From an uncultured Roseburia sp. (GTDB lineage Bacteria > Bacillota > Clostridia > Lachnospirales > Lachnospiraceae): 54,184 nucleotides of DNA. Of this stretch, positions 9,345-17,565 are shown one piece after another. Location of the stretch: NCBI GenBank assembly GCA_900550935.1, contig URUD01000015.1:1-54184 (forward strand), written 5' to 3'. Position 1 is the stretch's first letter. Each line of letters opens with the position of its first letter. The position numbers and the translations under genes were made by a program. The notes under the pieces are model-generated. The model worked only from the letters and a program-made list of their open reading frames with translations. It ran no database searches and was not told the origin of the DNA.

Positions 9345-11252
9345 ATGGCAAATGCAAATGTAAAACCGGCAACCGCATACACAAAAAACTGGAATAAAGA
9401 ACAGAAGAGGAAAGCGGATCCAGTCTATATTGAAGAAGAAAAACGATATTACCAGACAGCAAAGCAGCATCTGCTATTGTCCCTGCTGGAAAAAGAAGAG
9501 GGGGAAGATCTGTGGACGGCACCGGATGATGTCAATCCTTATCTGTGGCAGCATCAGCAGACAAACCACATTGCAGGCATTTTCTCATTGTCGGGAAAAG
9601 AAGTTGTAATGGCAGGTGGCGTGGATATCGCCACGATCCTTTTTGTAAAGAGTAAAACAGGATGGGTGATCGTGGATGCTGGAGCTTCGGTGGAAGCGGC
9701 GAGGTACTGCATGGAACTGGCAGAAAAAGCAACCGGAGAACAGATCGCAGGAAAGATCCGCGGCGTGGTATACAGCCATTCCCATTTTGATCATTTTGCA
9801 GGAGTGGGAGCCTTCATCCCGGATGAAAATAATCCGGAAAACATCCCTGTGATAGCTCCGGCGCAGTTTGAAGAATCCAAAATAGAGGATCATTTGTATG
9901 CAGGGGTTGCGATGTCAAGGAGACTGCAATATCAGGCAGGGATCTTAAATCAGGAAGACACGCTGAAAAAGAAACTTTCCACACCCATCCTGCAGGGGGC
10001 ATATTCCTATGTCGAGCCAAATACCTGGATCGATACTTCCAAAACACTGGAAGTAGATGGATTGACGATCGATTTCATTGATACACCAAATACAGAGACG
10101 ATCGCGCATATGGCAGTTTATCTGAACGATTATGATGTCCTTTATCTGGGAGATAACAGTATGGGAATGCTTCATAATACCTACACCATGCGGGGCGCAG
10201 TGGTAAGGGATGCAGACTTCTGGAGCAAAAAATATTATGAAATGTATCTGAAGTATGGAGCACGTGCGAAGGCTGTGGCACAGGGACATGGGATTGCACA
10301 CTGGAATACGATAGAAGACCCGGATGTAGTGAAGAAAGTGCTGATGGATAATGCAGCGGCCTATAAATACATCAATGACCAGTCCCTGTTTTATGCAAAC
10401 CAGGGATATACGATGAACGAGATCAATACAGCATTTAAAGTTCCGGAGTGCATACAAAGAGTCTCTTATATCAGACCTCACTACGGTTCGTACCGCTTTA
10501 ATGCAAAAGGTGTCTATCAGAAATATCTTGGCTTTTATGATGGAAATCCGGTTCATCTGGAAACAGCCAGTGAAGTGGAAACGGCAAAAAAATTTGTGGA
10601 GTATGTTGGTTCGGCAGAGAAAGTGTTAAAAAAGGCACAGGAAGATTTTGACAGGGGCGAATACCAGAGCTGTGCAGTTGCTTCAAATTATGTTGTATTT
10701 GCAGATCCGGACAACATGCAGGCGCGCTATCTGTGTGCGGATGCCTTAGAGCAGCTTGCCTATATGGCAGAATCGTTTCTCTGGCGGAATGCGTACCTGA
10801 CCGGTGCTGCGGAGCTTCGGAATCCGGGACTGTCAGAGAAGGCAAGAGATGTCATGAACAACAGCGTGGAGGATATCACATCACAGATGCCGGCAGAGCT
10901 GATCCTTGCAAAGCTGGGGATCGCGATCGACTGCAACCGGGCGGTAGATGAAAACCTTACCTTTATTTTAAAGATAGCAGAAAACTTAGGAGAGGATGCA
11001 GACGAGATCTTTTTGCTGAAACTCTATAAGGGAACCTTACACTATATGCGTTTAGAGGCGCAGACAGAGCAGCACGGGGATGGACTGCCGGTTGTGACTA
11101 CAACGACAGAAGGCTTGTACGCACTCTTTTCCAGAGAAGAAAAGCTGGATGGATCTTTGTATCAGACCAGACACTTATCCATACTGGAAAAACTGCGCAC
11201 GTATCTGGTTGATTTTTCAGAGTATCGGGAATTTCACCTGATCGAACCATAG
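9345..11252 (+). CDS. Metallo-beta-lactamase-fold alkylsulfatase (SdsA1/YjcS type)
   Basis: The 635-residue protein matches the three-part layout of linear alkylsulfatases. An N-terminal metallo-beta-lactamase domain carries the metal motif SHSHFDHFAG (about 145) and a late ligand region QGHGIAHW. A dimerisation domain includes the typical YTMRGAVVRDADFW and FYANQGYTMNEI. A C-terminal SCP2-like domain starts at about 530. These enzymes hydrolyse primary or secondary alkyl sulfate esters to alcohol and sulfate. SdsA1 of Pseudomonas is exported; this one starts MANANVKPATAYTKN with no signal peptide, so it is probably cytoplasmic and acts on material imported by the adjacent transporter. Only 18 bases separate it from the binding-protein gene. 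Confidence 0.87.
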   Translation: MANANVKPATAYTKNWNKEQKRKADPVYIEEEKRYYQTAKQHLLLSLLEKEEGEDLWTAPDDVNPYLWQHQQTNHIAGIFSLSGKEVVMAGGVDIATILFVKSKTGWVIVDAGASVEAARYCMELAEKATGEQIAGKIRGVVYSHSHFDHFAGVGAFIPDENNPENIPVIAPAQFEESKIEDHLYAGVAMSRRLQYQAGILNQEDTLKKKLSTPILQGAYSYVEPNTWIDTSKTLEVDGLTIDFIDTPNTETIAHMAVYLNDYDVLYLGDNSMGMLHNTYTMRGAVVRDADFWSKKYYEMYLKYGARAKAVAQGHGIAHWNTIEDPDVVKKVLMDNAAAYKYINDQSLFYANQGYTMNEINTAFKVPECIQRVSYIRPHYGSYRFNAKGVYQKYLGFYDGNPVHLETASEVETAKKFVEYVGSAEKVLKKAQEDFDRGEYQSCAVASNYVVFADPDNMQARYLCADALEQLAYMAESFLWRNAYLTGAAELRNPGLSEKARDVMNNSVEDITSQMPAELILAKLGIAIDCNRAVDENLTFILKIAENLGEDADEIFLLKLYKGTLHYMRLEAQTEQHGDGLPVVTTTTEGLYALFSREEKLDGSLYQTRHLSILEKLRTYLVDFSEYREFHLIEP

Positions 11253-11278
11253 AGACAATAGATTGGAGGAAACAAAAA

Positions 11279-13555
11279 ATGGCAGACAGAAAATTTACAG
11301 GAACCATAGGAAGAACGCTGCAGGGAACCCGGTTTTCGTATGAGGTAACAGAAAGGCTTCCCAAAGATGCACCGAATGTAGTCTATATTTTGATGGATGA
11401 TATGGGATTTGCACATCTGGGATGCTACGGCTCTAATATCCGTACACCGAATATCGATTCTCTTGCCAGTCAGGGACTGCGGTATAATAATTTTCATACG
11501 ACGGCAGTCTGCTCTGCAACAAGAACCAGTCTTTTGACCGGTGCCAACCACCATGCCGCAGGATGCGCATCTTTGATTGAATACCAGACCGGATTAAGCA
11601 ACGGAGCAGGACGGCTGAACCCGGAATATGCAACGGTTGCGGAGATCCTGCATGAGTATGGATACGCAACGTTCTGCTCTGGAAAGTGGCATCTTGCAAG
11701 TGAAAAAACACAGGCAGGGCCTTATGACAGCTGGCCATTACAGAAGGGATTTGACCGGTATTATGGATTCTTGCATGGAGAAAATGATCAGTTCCATCCA
11801 CATCTGGTGCGGGATAATTCGCTGCTGACACCGGAGGAGGAAGCACTACGGACGGATCAGAAAGACTATCATTTCTCCAAAGATATTGTGGACAATGCGA
11901 TTGAAAATATTTTCACGGAAAAGAATGCGTTTCCGGAGAAGCCATTTTTCCTGTATCTGGCATTTGGAGCAATGCACGCGCCGCATCATGCACCAAAGGA
12001 ATATATCGACCGGTACAAGGGAGCGTTTGATGATGGATGGGATGAAAAGCGGAAACAGTGGTTTAAAAAGCAGAAAGAGATCGGGATCATTCCGCAGAAT
12101 GCAGAACTGACCGAACGCAACGAATATGTCGATAGCTGGGAGAGCCTCAGTGCGGATGAGAAACGCTTATATGCCAGATATATGGAGGCATATGCAGGAA
12201 TGTTAGAATATACGGATGAACAGATCGGCAGGTTACTGGACTATTTAAAAGAGATTGATGAATTTGAAAATACCATTTTTGTCTTTTTATCGGACAACGG
12301 AGCAAGTGCAGAGGGTGGAAAAAACGGAAGATTAAACTGCTTTCAGGGAATGGATATTTTTGAGAGAGAAAATGAGGTGGAGCGCAGCTTAAAGCATTAT
12401 GATGAGATCGGCACCGAGGAGGCGTTAAACCATTATCCGACCGGCTGGGCAAATGCAGGAAATACACCATTCCAGTGGTATAAGATCTGGGCACATGAAG
12501 GTGGGATCAAAGATCCACTGATCGTATCCTATCCAAAGAAGATCAAAGACTATGGCGGCATACGGGGACAGTATCATCATGTATCGGATATCACGCCTAC
12601 TATCTTGGAGATGATCGGGATCACAAAACCACAGAGCATCAAAAGCGTTGCACAAAAGGATTTTACAGGCATCAGTTTTGCATATACTTTTGCGGACAGG
12701 GAAGCGGAAAGCAGGAAACATGTGCAGTATTATGAGGTACTTGGAAACCGGGGCATCTATAAAGATGGATGGAAAGCGGTTGTCAATCATGTCTTTTCGG
12801 GATCTTATGCAGAGGATCAGTGGGAACTCTATCATGTGGAAGAAGATTATTCGGAAAAATATAATGTGGCGGAGCAGTATCCGGAAAAATTGCGGGAACT
12901 GCAGGATGAATTCCTGATCGAGGCAGCCAGAAATAATGTTTTCCCGATGTTAAAAAAGGCATTCCATACATCAAAGGACAGTGCATCCGAACCGGTATAC
13001 GGGAAAATCCCGTCAAGGGAAGTACGGCTGGAATTTAAGGGAATCATCAGGCCGTATGATATTGCAGAGAGCAACCGGATCGATCTGGATACGACAAGTT
13101 ACCATTTTTATGCAAAAATCACGAGGGAGAGCGAAAAAGAGGAAGGTGTTATCTTCTCTGGTGGCGACAAATTTTCCGGTTTTACCCTTTATATCAAAGA
13201 CAACCGCCTAAAATATGTGTATAATTATGCCAAAGAGCGGTATGATACGTTGGAAACCGAAAAAATTCCAACCGGTACGTTAGAGGTCGCATATGATTTT
13301 ATCTTCAAAGAAGACCGGAGTGCGGAGGTAAAACTGTATGTCAATGATGTGGAAGCAGGAAGCGTCTTTATACCAAAGACATACTATATGAAGGGATTTT
13401 CCTCTACGATAAAGGCGGATAAATATACGCCTGTGTCACCGGAGTATGAGGTACCATTTGAGTTTACCGGGAAAATACATAAAGTAGTTTTACAGCAGAC
13501 CCCGGGAAAAACGGATGAGACGAAAGTGTTAGAAAAACATTTACACGCGGAATAA
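11279..13555 (+). CDS. Formylglycine-dependent sulfatase (type I, arylsulfatase-like)
   Basis: The 758-residue protein has the type I sulfatase fold. Metal-binding Asp residues appear in ILMDDMGFAHLGCYG, and the formylglycine motif CSATR (Cys about 80) sits in VCSATRTSLLTG, followed by NHHAAG; the later metal site is LSDNGASAEGG. The modified residue is Cys, the form that strict anaerobes convert with a radical-SAM maturase, and that gene lies directly downstream. From about residue 560 a beta-sandwich-like C-terminal domain follows, as in AtsA-like enzymes. No signal peptide is present (MADRKFTGTIG), so a cytoplasmic enzyme is indicated. GGAGG precedes the ATG. The substrate may be an aryl or alkyl sulfate and cannot be settled from sequence. 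Confidence 0.92.
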   Translation: MADRKFTGTIGRTLQGTRFSYEVTERLPKDAPNVVYILMDDMGFAHLGCYGSNIRTPNIDSLASQGLRYNNFHTTAVCSATRTSLLTGANHHAAGCASLIEYQTGLSNGAGRLNPEYATVAEILHEYGYATFCSGKWHLASEKTQAGPYDSWPLQKGFDRYYGFLHGENDQFHPHLVRDNSLLTPEEEALRTDQKDYHFSKDIVDNAIENIFTEKNAFPEKPFFLYLAFGAMHAPHHAPKEYIDRYKGAFDDGWDEKRKQWFKKQKEIGIIPQNAELTERNEYVDSWESLSADEKRLYARYMEAYAGMLEYTDEQIGRLLDYLKEIDEFENTIFVFLSDNGASAEGGKNGRLNCFQGMDIFERENEVERSLKHYDEIGTEEALNHYPTGWANAGNTPFQWYKIWAHEGGIKDPLIVSYPKKIKDYGGIRGQYHHVSDITPTILEMIGITKPQSIKSVAQKDFTGISFAYTFADREAESRKHVQYYEVLGNRGIYKDGWKAVVNHVFSGSYAEDQWELYHVEEDYSEKYNVAEQYPEKLRELQDEFLIEAARNNVFPMLKKAFHTSKDSASEPVYGKIPSREVRLEFKGIIRPYDIAESNRIDLDTTSYHFYAKITRESEKEEGVIFSGGDKFSGFTLYIKDNRLKYVYNYAKERYDTLETEKIPTGTLEVAYDFIFKEDRSAEVKLYVNDVEAGSVFIPKTYYMKGFSSTIKADKYTPVSPEYEVPFEFTGKIHKVVLQQTPGKTDETKVLEKHLHAE

Positions 13556-13572
13556 CAGAGAAAGGAAACGAT

Positions 13573-14694
13573 ATGCCAGCAGCAAGTATTTTGATCAAAC
13601 CATGTTCATCAAATTGCAATATAGACTGTAAGTATTGCTTTTATAAAAAGTTATGCCATACAAGAGAATCATACAGCAAAGGGCGTATGTCGGATGAGAC
13701 ATTAGAAAAACTGATCTCTCAGGCATGTGCCTATGCAGATGGACTGGTATCCTTTGCATTTCAGGGGGGCGAACCGATGTTAGCTGGCATTGAGTTCTTT
13801 CAAAAAGCAGCAGCGTTGCAGCAAAAATACAGTAGAAAAGGGCTTAGAATTGAGAACACCATTCAGACGAATGGTGTTCTTATAGACCGGGAATGGGCGC
13901 AGTTTTTTGCGGAACATGATTTTCTGGTAGGAATCTCACTGGACGGACCGCGCAAGATCCATGATGCGTATCGCACGGATGCGAATGGAAATCCTACCTT
14001 TACCCGGATCATGAATGGGATCGCACTGCTAAGAGAGCATGGGGTACGGTTAAATATTGCAACGGTGGTAACGGAGGAACTGGCGCATCAGGCTGCCTAT
14101 CTGTATAAATTTTATAAAAGGAACAACTTCTCCTATGTGCAGCTGATCCCATGTATGGGAAATTCGTGGGAAACAGATGGAAGGATTGCGGAGGCAGAAA
14201 ACGAGTTTTCTGTAAGACCGGAATCTTATGGTAGATTTTTAAGTGAAATATTTGATCTGTGGTACCCGGATTTTTGTGCAGGGGATGATATGGAGATCCG
14301 CACATTTTCCAATCTGGCTCAGATGGCAGCGGGATATCCGGCAGAAGAATGTGGGATGAACGGGTGTTGCAGCTGTTATTTTGTGGTAGAAGCGGATGGC
14401 AGTGTCTACCCGTGTGATTTCTACTGTACGGATGCGTATTGCCTTGGCACAGTGGAGAAACCATTTGAGGAACTCTTAAAAAATAAAAAAGTTGGGGAAT
14501 TTATCGGGTATTCCAAAAGAAAGCCAAAAGAATGTCTGCAGTGCCCGTATTACCGGCTGTGCAGGGGTGGATGCAGGCACTGGAGAGAGCCTGATTCACA
14601 GTTGAATTATTTATGTGCCGGCTATCGCATCTTTTTTGAACATTGCGAGAGCCGGCTGGATGTGTTGGGGAAAATGATCTTAAGAAAAGGATAA
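13573..14694 (+). CDS. Anaerobic sulfatase-maturating enzyme (radical SAM, SPASM)
   Basis: The 373-residue protein has the radical-SAM cluster motif CNIDCKYCFY near residue 17, the AdoMet-binding GGEP in FAFQGGEPML, and a Cys-rich SPASM region for two auxiliary iron-sulfur clusters (CGMNGCCSCYF, VYPCDFYC, CLQCPYYRLCRGGC). These are the hallmarks of anSME, which converts the active-site Cys or Ser of type I sulfatases to formylglycine without oxygen. It starts 18 bases after the sulfatase it most likely activates. A downstream convergent mgtE gene ends the operon, with no clear terminator in the six-base gap. Confidence 0.95.
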   Translation: MPAASILIKPCSSNCNIDCKYCFYKKLCHTRESYSKGRMSDETLEKLISQACAYADGLVSFAFQGGEPMLAGIEFFQKAAALQQKYSRKGLRIENTIQTNGVLIDREWAQFFAEHDFLVGISLDGPRKIHDAYRTDANGNPTFTRIMNGIALLREHGVRLNIATVVTEELAHQAAYLYKFYKRNNFSYVQLIPCMGNSWETDGRIAEAENEFSVRPESYGRFLSEIFDLWYPDFCAGDDMEIRTFSNLAQMAAGYPAEECGMNGCCSCYFVVEADGSVYPCDFYCTDAYCLGTVEKPFEELLKNKKVGEFIGYSKRKPKECLQCPYYRLCRGGCRHWREPDSQLNYLCAGYRIFFEHCESRLDVLGKMILRKG

Positions 14695-14700
14695 CAGAGA

Positions 14701-16092
14701 TCAGATATGGAACACATCAATCAAAAATAACATTGCCAGTCCATAGTAGGTTATGACTGCGACCAGGTCATTTACGGTCGTGATCAGAGGACCGGAGGCA
14801 ACGGCAGGGTCAATGTGGATCTTATGGAAAAACATCGGGATGATGGTTCCAATCAGACTGGAGATCACCATTGCCACAATCAGGGAGACACCCACACAGC
14901 CGGAGATTAAAAATGCTGAAAACCAGGCATATTTTTTGAATAAGTGAATGTAAATGCCAAGGAACAGCAGTGCCATCAGTCCAAGGCTGGCACCGTTTAA
15001 AAATCCGATCTTCATTTCTTTCCCAAGTAAAAACAGTTTCTTTTTGGCGGTAAGGTTCTCATCCATCAGCACACGGATGGTTACAGCCAGGGACTGTGTT
15101 CCGACATTTCCGGCCATATCAAGGACCAGAGACTGGAAACAGATCACGATCGGCAGGACTGCGACAACGGACTCAAACATGCCGACGACCGAGGAAACTG
15201 CCATCCCAAGAAACAGAAGGATGATGAGCCATGGAAGCCGCTTTTTCATGCTGACGAGAGTCGGCTCTTTTAAATCCTCTTCGGAGGTAAGACCTGCGAG
15301 CTTTGCATAATCATCCCCCATTGCATCATCAACGAGTTCTACAATGTCGGTTGCGGTCAGGATACCTGCAATCTTTCCCTCTTCGGTCAGAACGGGAAGG
15401 GAATCTTCTTCGTAATCTGCGATTTTTTCGATACAGACATCAATTTTTTCATGTTCCAAGATATAAGGGTAGGAACTGCTGATGATGTCACTAAGATCAT
15501 CATGTTCCCTTGCAACAATCAGGTCTTTTAAATCAATGGCCCCGGCAAATTTTTCATTACTGTCTACTACATAGATGGTGGAGATATTGTCATGTTCGCC
15601 AGCCTGCCGGATGAGAGCACTCATTGCCTCGCGGATGGTAAGGTTGTCCGGGATGCAGATGAAGTTGTTGGTCATACAGCTTCCAATCTCATCTTCATCG
15701 TAGGAGAGAAGTCTGCGGACATCTTCTCTTGCATCATCATCCAGACGTCTGACGATCTCCTGTTTTTTGGCTTCCTGCAGATCATCTAACACATCCATGG
15801 CATCGTCGGCATCCATATAGGACATGACCTTTGCAACGCGTTCGATGGGCAGTTCGTCCAGGTATGCTTCCGCATCATCCAGATAGGAAAAGATCTCAGC
15901 GACCTTTTGCACACCCAGTATGCCATATAGGTGTTTTCTTTCGTCAGCGGTCAGTTTTGTGACGGCTTCTGCAATATCTTTTTCATGGTAATCAGACAGT
16001 TTATCACGCAGGATGGCTTCTTCTTTCGTGCTGCGGATGATCTGGACCAGTTCTGTTACATAATCTTTTTCCGGTGTTATTTTTTTTCTCAC
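14701..16092 (-). CDS. mgtE: Magnesium transporter MgtE
   Basis: The 463-residue protein has an N-terminal helical MgtE_N domain (about 20-130), two CBS domains (about 138-255) that sense cytoplasmic Mg2+, and a C-terminal five-helix channel domain with the family segments LDMAGNVGTQSLAVTIR and GPLITTVNDL. It forms a dimeric Mg2+ channel in the plasma membrane. The start codon is GTG at 16092, with a strong AAGGAGG at good spacing. Upstream lies an unusual leader with a separate promoter, leader peptide and terminator-like hairpin. Part of the regulation is therefore probably by attenuation, in addition to CBS gating. Confidence 0.95.
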   Translation of the reverse strand: MRKKITPEKDYVTELVQIIRSTKEEAILRDKLSDYHEKDIAEAVTKLTADERKHLYGILGVQKVAEIFSYLDDAEAYLDELPIERVAKVMSYMDADDAMDVLDDLQEAKKQEIVRRLDDDAREDVRRLLSYDEDEIGSCMTNNFICIPDNLTIREAMSALIRQAGEHDNISTIYVVDSNEKFAGAIDLKDLIVAREHDDLSDIISSSYPYILEHEKIDVCIEKIADYEEDSLPVLTEEGKIAGILTATDIVELVDDAMGDDYAKLAGLTSEEDLKEPTLVSMKKRLPWLIILLFLGMAVSSVVGMFESVVAVLPIVICFQSLVLDMAGNVGTQSLAVTIRVLMDENLTAKKKLFLLGKEMKIGFLNGASLGLMALLFLGIYIHLFKKYAWFSAFLISGCVGVSLIVAMVISSLIGTIIPMFFHKIHIDPAVASGPLITTVNDLVAVITYYGLAMLFLIDVFHI

Positions 16093-16123
16093 TGTTACCT
16101 CCTTCTTGCCCGAAAAAGGGCAT

Positions 16124-16177
16124 AAAAATACATCGCCTCAGATGATTGTGATGGTAAGGATTCTCTGATGCGATGTA
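16124..16177 (-). terminator. Attenuator-like hairpin in the mgtE leader
   Basis: Read on the minus strand, TACATCGCATCAGA (16177-16164) pairs with TCTGAGGCGATGTA (16142-16129) except for one A-G mismatch, with a 21-base loop, and TTTTT follows at 16128-16124. It stands between the leader peptide and the mgtE ribosome site. Its first arm contains ATCGCATC, complementary to GATGCGAT inside the leader-peptide codons (16259-16252), a possible antiterminator. A shorter GCCC/GGGC hairpin lies just before the ribosome site. Confidence 0.55.
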
Positions 16178-16203
16178 AGAGGACATAACAAAATAGAATG
16201 AGG

Positions 16204-16293
16204 CTACGTCAATTTCATGGGCAGCCACATTCTGCATTGGTATCTTCTGTTATCGCATCGACTACTTCGTCCTATACAATCGCAACTATCCAT
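16204..16293 (-). CDS. Putative 29-residue leader peptide of mgtE
   Basis: An ATG at 16293 preceded by GGAGGTG at ideal spacing opens a 29-codon frame beginning MDSCDCIGRSSRC and ending at TAG. It is rich in Cys, Arg and Asp (four Cys, six Arg, three Asp). It lies within the mgtE leader, about 30 bases after the predicted transcription start and 110 bases before mgtE. A peptide placed ahead of a terminator-like hairpin suggests that ribosome progress decides readthrough, as with mgtL/corL leaders in enterobacteria, but no relation in sequence is visible. Expression is unproven. Confidence 0.5.
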   Translation of the reverse strand: MDSCDCIGRSSRCDNRRYQCRMWLPMKLT

Positions 16294-16329
16294 GAAAATT
16301 CACCTCCGTTTTTTAAAAATATCCTGTTG

Positions 16330-16358
16330 ATTGTAGCAGAAAAAAATGAATTTTTCAA
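16330..16358 (-). promoter_or_regulatory. Sigma-A-type promoter of the mgtE leader
   Basis: On the minus strand TTGAAA (16358-16353), a 17-base spacer and TACAAT (16335-16330) form a good promoter, placing the transcription start near 16323. It overlaps the first codons of the opposite acetyltransferase-like frame. The resulting leader is about 230 bases long. Confidence 0.6.
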
Positions 16359-16810
16359 CCCGGGTTTGCGGCAGGAACAAAAATTTGGAGATTGCGGCAA
16401 CGTTTATGATGCCGACATATCCGACAGAAGAACAGTACTTTGAACTGGCTGATAAAATAATAGGATTCAGTCAGATCGACAATGATACACATCTGGAATA
16501 TGGGATCTTTCTGGAAAACAATCTGATCGGAATGATCAATGACTGTGGATTTGATGATGAAACAATAGAGATTGGCTATCTGATCCATCCGGACTATAAG
16601 GGAAATGGATATGCTACAGAGGCACTTGGTGCGATATTATCTGAGGCAAAAGAAATGGGCTTTCAAAAAGCGGTTGCAGGTTTTTTTGAAGAAAATGCGG
16701 CAAGCAGAAAGGTGATGGAAAAATGTGGCATGCATTTGAAGCAGACCATTGAGGAAGAAGAGTATCGTGGGAAAGTACACAGATGCCTTTATTGTGAAAT
16801 AGAGCTATAA
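16346..16810 (+). pseudogene. GNAT acetyltransferase, 5'-truncated
   Basis: From NKNLEIAATFMMP onward the 154-codon frame follows a RimJ/RimL-like GNAT protein: acetyl-CoA loop in HPDYKGNGYATEAL (about 92-105) and the end motif ENAASRKVMEKCGM. The family's first strand and helix (about 25 residues) are absent, replaced by MNFSTRVCGR, and no ribosome site precedes the ATG. The ATG lies inside the mgtE promoter on the other strand, so the beginning was probably lost when the two regions were joined. A shortened but working protein is possible. Confidence 0.55.
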
Positions 16811-16845
16811 AAAAACTGCCACTCGACAGAGTGACAGTTTTTTTA
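16809..16845. terminator. Bidirectional intrinsic terminator
   Basis: AAAACTGCCACTC, loop GACA, GAGTGACAGTTTT forms a stem with one C-A mismatch on the plus strand (a G-U pair on the minus strand), flanked by A and T runs. It separates the convergent acetyltransferase remnant and ECF S-component. Confidence 0.85.
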
Positions 16846-16861
16846 CCCTCTAATCCAACTA

Positions 16862-17404
16862 TTATGCCTGTTTACCAAATGTTGTTTTGCGGAGCACAGC
16901 ATAAATAATGACTGCATACACGCCACCGATCAGGGCTGTGATCAGCTGTGTGACCGAAAACTGAAGCTGTAATGCGTGCATCATTGGCTGCATTTTTTCC
17001 GGAAGCATGTTTGGAAGAATGATAAGAGAGATCAAAATTCCCATAAACAATGCTTTAAGTACAGCACCGACTGCGATCGATACCGGAAGACCGGCAGTTT
17101 TTCCACATTTTCCACGGAGAAGTGCTACTGCAACAACAAGGATGATGTTTCCGATCATGATACATGGGAACATTGCCGGAATGGCTGCCATGATCGGGCT
17201 TCCTGTAATGAAAAAGGAAGTGATCGGGGTAATGATACTTAAAATGATGCCACAGACAGGTCCGGCATAAATGACGGTCAAGATCAGAGCGGCATTGATG
17301 ATCGGTCCGGTAAGATAGACACTTAAATTTTTGAAAAACTGGCTGACAATGCAGATCGCAAGCAGAACAGCGGTTGTAGTGATTTGTTTCGTGGTTAGTT
17401 TCAT
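16862..17404 (-). CDS. ECF transporter S component
   Basis: The 180-residue membrane protein begins MKLTTKQITTTAVLLAICI and has about five or six hydrophobic helices, with Gly/Pro/Ala-rich loops such as YLTGPIINAALILTVIYAGP. This is the usual look of a substrate-binding S component of energy-coupling-factor importers. An in-frame ATG at 17422 is part of the ribosome site itself (ATGAAGGAGG), so the start at 17404 is chosen. No ATPase or T component is adjacent, so it would use shared ECF modules. Substrate (vitamin, precursor or similar) cannot be assigned. The 160-base gap to the divergent dgt gene shows no recognised riboswitch. Confidence 0.75.
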   Translation of the reverse strand: MKLTTKQITTTAVLLAICIVSQFFKNLSVYLTGPIINAALILTVIYAGPVCGIILSIITPITSFFITGSPIMAAIPAMFPCIMIGNIILVVAVALLRGKCGKTAGLPVSIAVGAVLKALFMGILISLIILPNMLPEKMQPMMHALQLQFSVTQLITALIGGVYAVIIYAVLRKTTFGKQA

Positions 17405-17565
17405 AACAAAATCCTCCTTCATATTTGTACCAACGAAATGATACTCCTATATGGAAGCAAACGCAACTGCTTCTTTTTTGAATCTGCAAAGTTTTCTGAT
17501 AAGAAAAAAGGAAATAGCGTTTGGACGCGGAATATTTATAATGTAAACACTGTGAGGAGACGCCT

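Noticed and set aside
14953..15310. 118-codon plus-strand frame inside mgtE
   Set aside because: It is a shadow of mgtE, as are other long opposite-strand frames over lacI, purA and the sulfatase genes.
16093..16323. M-box (ykoK) Mg2+ riboswitch before mgtE
   Set aside because: One stretch, GGCTGCCCATGAAATTGACG, recalls the M-box core, but the AGGTGAGGCTCC block and the paired arms around it are missing. A covariance-model search would settle it.
16198..16443. 81-codon frame opposite the mgtE leader
   Set aside because: No ribosome site and it lies antisense to the leader peptide and promoter; composition does not look coding.
17405..17565. Riboswitch for the ECF S-component
   Set aside because: The 160-base gap has only a small GAAGCA/TGCTTC hairpin and no known aptamer pattern such as preQ1 or TPP.
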